NCBI GenBank assembly: GCA_027574665.1
Contig: CM050656.1
Location: 14,025,501-14,089,500, forward strand
Source of the DNA: Rhynochetos jubatus
Taxonomy: Eukaryota > Chordata > Aves > Eurypygiformes > Rhynochetidae
Reading direction: 5' to 3'
DNA: 64,000 nucleotides
Shown here: positions 63,201 through 64,000 of the stretch, in pieces
Numbering within the stretch: position 1 is the stretch's first letter
How the letters are laid out: the number at the start of each line of letters is the position of its first letter
Made by a program: the position numbers and the translations under genes
Notes under the pieces: model-generated
What the model saw: only the letters and a program-made list of their open reading frames with translations
What the model was told of the DNA's origin: nothing
Databases searched by the model: none

Positions 63201-63670
63201 CCCGCAGCGCCGCTCCCCTCCCCGCCGCCATGGCGCGGATCGATCCGGATCGCTGCGGCCGCCCAGCCTGCGGCGGGCGATGGCGGAGGGCAGGGAGCCG
63301 GGGCCCGACTGGAAAACCCTCTCACCGCCTGAGAAAGGCGGGCGGGGGGCAAGGGGATGAGGGCACGGGACAAAGCGTCCCCCGACGTACGCTGACGGAG
63401 AGGCCCTCTCCTCAGGTCTCCCCAGAGCCCAGCGTCGTCAGGGCGCAGGTCACAAGCTCCTCCCGCAGCACAGGCGCTGCGGCCCGGCCAGCAGCTGCCT
63501 CCGGGCCGCGGGCCCCGAGCGCCCATTGATTTGGCAGAGCCACGTTACACACACACCTGCCTAGCCCTCTGCAGCGCATCTTTAAAGGCATCGTTCACTC
63601 CTCCGCCTCCGCCGCCGCCTCCCCCGGGCGCGCCCGAAGCAGGAGGGGGCACCGTGGAATAGTCCGCCAT
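45192..63670 (-). CDS. FUBP1: FUBP1 (far upstream element-binding protein 1), complete, 20 coding exons, 642 codons
   Basis: FUBP1 is a nuclear protein that binds single-stranded FUSE DNA upstream of MYC and pyrimidine-rich introns, acting in transcription and splicing. All 20 exons were placed by frame, splice sites and match to human; they sum to 1926 coding bases (642 residues, human 644). Order: Gly-rich N-terminus (nine Gly), helical repressor region, KH1 (about 96-160), KH2 (184-250), KH3 (275-342), an RGRGRG linker, KH4 (374-441), a Pro/Gly-rich segment, and three C-terminal Tyr motifs ([35 protein letters not shown]) that activate transcription. GxxG loops are intact: GRGG 114-117, GKGG 199-202, GRNG 289-292, GKGG 390-393. 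The start ATG has A at -3 and G at +4. The last exon supplies only Gly-Gln-stop. One intron is GC-AG, and candidate cassette exons are described separately. Confidence 0.97.
45581..45726 (-). CDS. FUBP1: FUBP1 exon 19 (592-640)
   Basis: Third Tyr motif, [20 protein letters not shown], and tail [14 protein letters not shown]. Donor CAG|GTATAA. Retention of the 380-nt intron would give one Val and then a stop. Confidence 0.95.
45727..49814 (-). other. FUBP1: FUBP1 intron 18
   Basis: 4.1 kb, the largest FUBP1 intron. Contains two splice-site-bounded, frame-neutral candidate exons (48040-48096 and 47393-47446) and a C12 run at 48597-48608. Confidence 0.7.
48040..48096 (-). CDS. FUBP1: Candidate 57-nt FUBP1 cassette exon
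   Basis: TTCTCAG acceptor after a pyrimidine-rich tract and CAG|GTTCGT donor. Phase 1-1 with exons 18 and 19; it adds [19 protein letters not shown] before Gly without a stop. It has several CpG dinucleotides, unlike the surrounding intron. Not known to me from the canonical protein. Confidence 0.45.
49815..49889 (-). CDS. FUBP1: FUBP1 exon 18 (567-591)
   Basis: Second Tyr motif: [18 protein letters not shown]. Acceptor AATTCAG, donor ATGG|GTATGT. Confidence 0.95.
49890..50599 (-). other. FUBP1: FUBP1 intron 17 with TA/CA microsatellite
   Basis: 0.7 kb. Holds an alternating (TA)n(CA)n tract at 50068-50092. Nothing else. Confidence 0.75.
50068..50092. repeat. (TA)n(CA)n microsatellite
   Basis: Seven or so TA units running into about six CA units; likely length-polymorphic. 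Confidence 0.9.
50600..50728 (-). CDS. FUBP1: FUBP1 exon 17 (524-566)
   Basis: First Tyr motif: [20 protein letters not shown], then a Gln/Pro/Ala-rich stretch to TTQTNGQ. Confidence 0.96.
50729..53531 (-). other. FUBP1: FUBP1 intron 16
   Basis: 2.8 kb. A strong acceptor with a Pro-codon-rich stretch occurs near 51137, but no adequate donor in phase was found. No repeat recognised. Confidence 0.7.
53532..53611 (-). CDS. FUBP1: FUBP1 exon 16 (497-523)
   Basis: Encodes [18 protein letters not shown] then QPPNPPDP. Lies 88 nt from exon 15, with TATAG acceptor and CCAG|GTAAG donor. Confidence 0.95.
53700..53854 (-). CDS. FUBP1: FUBP1 exon 15 (446-496), Pro/Gly-rich
   Basis: Low-complexity PHGPHG, PGPPGP and PYNP repeats after KH4. 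Donor CCTCA|GTAAGT splits the His codon. On the + strand the exon is GGxCC-rich and gives false ORFs. Confidence 0.96.
54156..54316 (-). CDS. FUBP1: FUBP1 exon 14 (392-445), KH4 body
   Basis: Begins by completing the Gly of the KH4 GKGG loop, then [20 protein letters not shown] and ends QLIEEKIG before GTGAGT. Confidence 0.96.
54317..55126 (-). other. FUBP1: FUBP1 intron 13, GC-AG type
   Basis: Donor is AAAG|GCAATA instead of GT; acceptor is ATTGTAG. The exon border is fixed by the conserved IIGKGGET sequence. No nearby GT keeps the frame and the conserved residues. Confidence 0.88.
55127..55268 (-). CDS. FUBP1: FUBP1 exon 13 (345-391), RGG-like linker and start of KH4
   Basis: [19 protein letters not shown], then [19 protein letters not shown]. 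Ends inside the GxxG loop. Confidence 0.96.
55269..55879 (-). other. FUBP1: FUBP1 intron 12
   Basis: 0.6 kb, AT-rich, no supported feature. Confidence 0.75.
55880..55980 (-). CDS. FUBP1: FUBP1 exon 12 (311-344), end of KH3
   Basis: [20 protein letters not shown], then [14 protein letters not shown]; donor CAG|GTTGGG. Confidence 0.95.
56065..56167 (-). CDS. FUBP1: FUBP1 exon 11 (277-310), KH3 with GRNG loop
   Basis: [20 protein letters not shown], then [14 protein letters not shown]. Donor CAG|GTTGGT, acceptor TTTCAG. Intron 11 to exon 12 is only 84 nt. Confidence 0.96.
56168..56799 (-). other. FUBP1: FUBP1 intron 10
   Basis: 0.63 kb, with an A-run near 56350. No supported feature. Confidence 0.75.
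56800..56901 (-). CDS. FUBP1: FUBP1 exon 10 (243-276), KH2-KH3 linker
   Basis: [20 protein letters not shown], then [14 protein letters not shown]; 34 whole codons, TTTTAG acceptor, GTAAGC donor. Confidence 0.96.
56985..57083 (-). CDS. FUBP1: FUBP1 exon 9 (210-242), KH2 second half
   Basis: [20 protein letters not shown], then [13 protein letters not shown]; phase 0-0, donor CAA|GTAAGG. Confidence 0.96.
57165..57327 (-). CDS. FUBP1: FUBP1 exon 8 (155-209), KH1 end and KH2 with GKGG loop
   Basis: [20 protein letters not shown], then [20 protein letters not shown] and ETIKQLQ. CACAG acceptor, CAG|GTATAT donor. Confidence 0.96.
57328..58820 (-). other. FUBP1: FUBP1 intron 7
   Basis: 1.5 kb. 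A good acceptor near 58311 leads into EEDDGNENG codons but lacks a usable donor in phase. No other feature. Confidence 0.7.
58821..58878 (-). CDS. FUBP1: FUBP1 exon 7 (136-154), KH1
   Basis: Encodes [18 protein letters not shown] with split codons at both ends. Acceptor TTATAG, donor ACA|GTAAGT. Confidence 0.95.
59156..59227 (-). CDS. FUBP1: FUBP1 exon 6 (112-135), KH1 with GRGG loop
   Basis: [20 protein letters not shown], then QIAP. Acceptor TTCAAG, donor CTG|GTAACT (weak +5). Confidence 0.95.
59314..59363 (-). CDS. FUBP1: FUBP1 exon 5 (95-111), start of KH1
   Basis: [17 protein letters not shown], 50 nt, split codons both sides. Only 86 nt separates it from exon 6. Confidence 0.95.
59364..60042 (-). 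other. FUBP1: FUBP1 intron 4
   Basis: 0.68 kb, no supported feature. Confidence 0.75.
60043..60082 (-). CDS. FUBP1: FUBP1 exon 4 (82-94)
   Basis: 40-nt microexon: [13 protein letters not shown]. Acceptor TTATAG, donor AGAG|GTATGT. Confidence 0.93.
60083..60437 (-). other. FUBP1: FUBP1 intron 3
   Basis: 0.36 kb, nothing recognised. Confidence 0.75.
60438..60476 (-). CDS. FUBP1: FUBP1 exon 3 (69-81)
   Basis: 39 nt: [13 protein letters not shown]. Acceptor TTTGCAG, donor ACT|GTAAGT. Confidence 0.93.
60477..62378 (-). other. FUBP1: FUBP1 intron 2 with coding-like segments
   Basis: 1.9 kb. Holds a strong candidate cassette exon at 61318-61380 and a second coding-like stretch ending at a good donor at 62050. 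The remainder is AT-rich and featureless. Confidence 0.75.
61318..61380 (-). CDS. FUBP1: Candidate 63-nt FUBP1 cassette exon 2c
   Basis: Acceptor TTTATTTTATGTGTAG is excellent. The exon reads [20 protein letters not shown] then K, enters and leaves in phase 1, and adds 21 residues between LEDG and DQPDAKK. The donor best fitting the frame is AAAG|GCAGGA, a GC type; a GT alternative (TTTA|GTATGT) further on also keeps frame. A similar 21-residue insert is, as I vaguely recall, present in mammalian FUBP1 isoforms. Confidence 0.65.
62379..62469 (-). CDS. FUBP1: FUBP1 exon 2 (39-68)
   Basis: [20 protein letters not shown], then [10 protein letters not shown] plus one base. TTTAG acceptor, GGAG|GTATGC donor. 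Contains the N-terminal helix implicated in FIR (PUF60) binding. Confidence 0.96.
62470..63556 (-). other. FUBP1: FUBP1 intron 1, its 5' part inside the CpG island
   Basis: 1.1 kb. AT-rich up to about 62.9 kb, then CpG-island sequence up to exon 1. ORFs over 63.0-63.5 kb follow from GC composition. Confidence 0.75.
63557..63670 (-). CDS. FUBP1: FUBP1 exon 1 with start codon (1-38)
   Basis: ATG at 63668-63670 (minus strand; A at -3, G at +4). [15 protein letters not shown], nine Gly, [14 protein letters not shown]; donor CAG|GTGTGT. The Gly run is slightly shorter than in human. Confidence 0.96.
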
Positions 63671-63722
63671 ACTCGCTCGGCCACCGCTTCCTGCCCCGCT
63701 CGCTGCCTGCCAAGAAAGAAAG

Positions 63723-63733
63723 AAAATGGCGGC
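63723..63733 (+). promoter_or_regulatory. FUBP1: YY1-type motif
   Basis: AAAATGGCGGC, about 55 bp upstream of the FUBP1 ATG. YY1 sites of this form usually lie at or just downstream of initiation in TATA-less promoters, so the start site may be close. Confidence 0.5.
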
Positions 63734-63800
63734 GGGCGGGAGCCTTTCACATTCCTGCGCGGCATCGTGCTCGGGGAGGGGGGAGGGAAACCAGCCTCAC

Positions 63801-63809
63801 CTCGCGAGA
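63801..63809 (+). promoter_or_regulatory. CTCGCGAGA (Kaiso/ZBTB33-type) motif
   Basis: Matches nine of ten positions of the promoter palindrome TCTCGCGAGA. Confidence 0.4.
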
Positions 63810-63915
63810 CCTTGGGCGAGATTTCATCGGGGAGCTGGGGAACGACGGAGAAACCTCGCGGCGTTTCGCGCGGCCCCTCGCCCCCCCTCCCCTCCCCGAG
63901 CGGCGAGCTCGCGAT

Positions 63916-63929
63916 GTTTCCATGGTGAC
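63916..63929 (+). promoter_or_regulatory. RFX X-box-like palindrome
   Basis: GTTTCCATGGTGAC is close to the RFX dimer motif GTTNCCATGGNAAC. Confidence 0.4.
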
Positions 63930-63956
63930 AGGACGTCTCAGAGACACTCGGTGATA

Positions 63957-63969
63957 GGGCGGGGCGGGG
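63957..63969 (+). promoter_or_regulatory. Tandem GC boxes (Sp/KLF)
   Basis: GGGCGGGGCGGGG, two overlapping GGGCGG cores on the side nearer the expected DNAJB4 gene. Confidence 0.5.
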
Positions 63970-64000
63970 AATCCGCGTGACTCTCGGAGGCGGGGGAAGC

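Larger units (their letters stand above)
62930..64000. promoter_or_regulatory. FUBP1: CpG island and (inferred) bidirectional FUBP1/DNAJB4 promoter
   Basis: GC- and CpG-rich block covering FUBP1 exon 1 and extending to the window end, with no TATA box near the FUBP1 start. Individual motifs are listed separately. DNAJB4 is expected to start on the + strand beyond the window; that is synteny-based inference. Confidence 0.75.

Noticed and set aside
62833-63529. ORFs of 130-196 codons around FUBP1 exon 1
   Set aside because: Same GC-composition effect inside FUBP1 intron 1 and promoter; the real frame is the FUBP1 exon, matched to human protein.

Overview
The window is vertebrate nuclear DNA. 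It carries three protein genes in the order MIGA1 (+, 3' part only), NEXN (+, complete) and FUBP1 (-, complete), and its right edge lies in the CpG-island promoter of FUBP1. From memory, this is the human 1p31.1 order (USP33-MIGA1-NEXN-FUBP1-DNAJB4-GIPC2), so DNAJB4 is expected just past base 64000 on the + strand. Introns are compact, I recognise no mammalian SINE or LINE copies, and no interspersed repeat family stands out. The proteins are very close to their mammalian orthologues but not identical. I infer a bird, probably galliform (chicken chromosome 8 is the syntenic chromosome as I remember it). The species call is inference.

Layout. Bases 1-7904 are MIGA1 intron. Bases 7905-12764 hold the last eight MIGA1 coding exons (300 codons). 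A 3'UTR of about 2.9 kb follows, ending near a poly(A) signal at 15612. Bases 15.9-18.1 kb are a CpG island with the NEXN promoter: a TATA box, MEF2 sites and two possible 5'UTR exon donors. NEXN intron 1 runs to 24201. NEXN coding exons lie between 24260 and 39073 (674 codons; a spliced alternative ends at 39181). About 0.85 kb separates the inferred NEXN cleavage site from the distal FUBP1 cleavage site, so the two genes converge tail to tail. Bases 40.5-45.2 kb are the long FUBP1 3'UTR. Bases 45192-63670 hold 20 constitutive FUBP1 coding exons (642 codons, reconstructed with every junction in phase). Bases 62.9-64.0 kb are the FUBP1 promoter CpG island.

The three genes do not form a pathway. 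MIGA1 is a mitochondrial outer-membrane lipid and fusion factor, NEXN an actin and Z-disc protein of striated muscle, and FUBP1 a four-KH-domain nucleic-acid-binding regulator of MYC and splicing. Apart from MEF2/TATA-type signals at NEXN, the regulation visible in the sequence is mostly splicing. FUBP1 holds a GC-AG intron inside its fourth KH loop and at least two frame-preserving, coding-like candidate cassette exons (63 nt and 57 nt). NEXN is built from a row of phase-0 exons, most of which repeat one actin-binding-type motif. I saw no mobile genetic system, CRISPR array, tRNA or rRNA gene. The very long ORFs at 16-18 kb are products of CpG-island composition.
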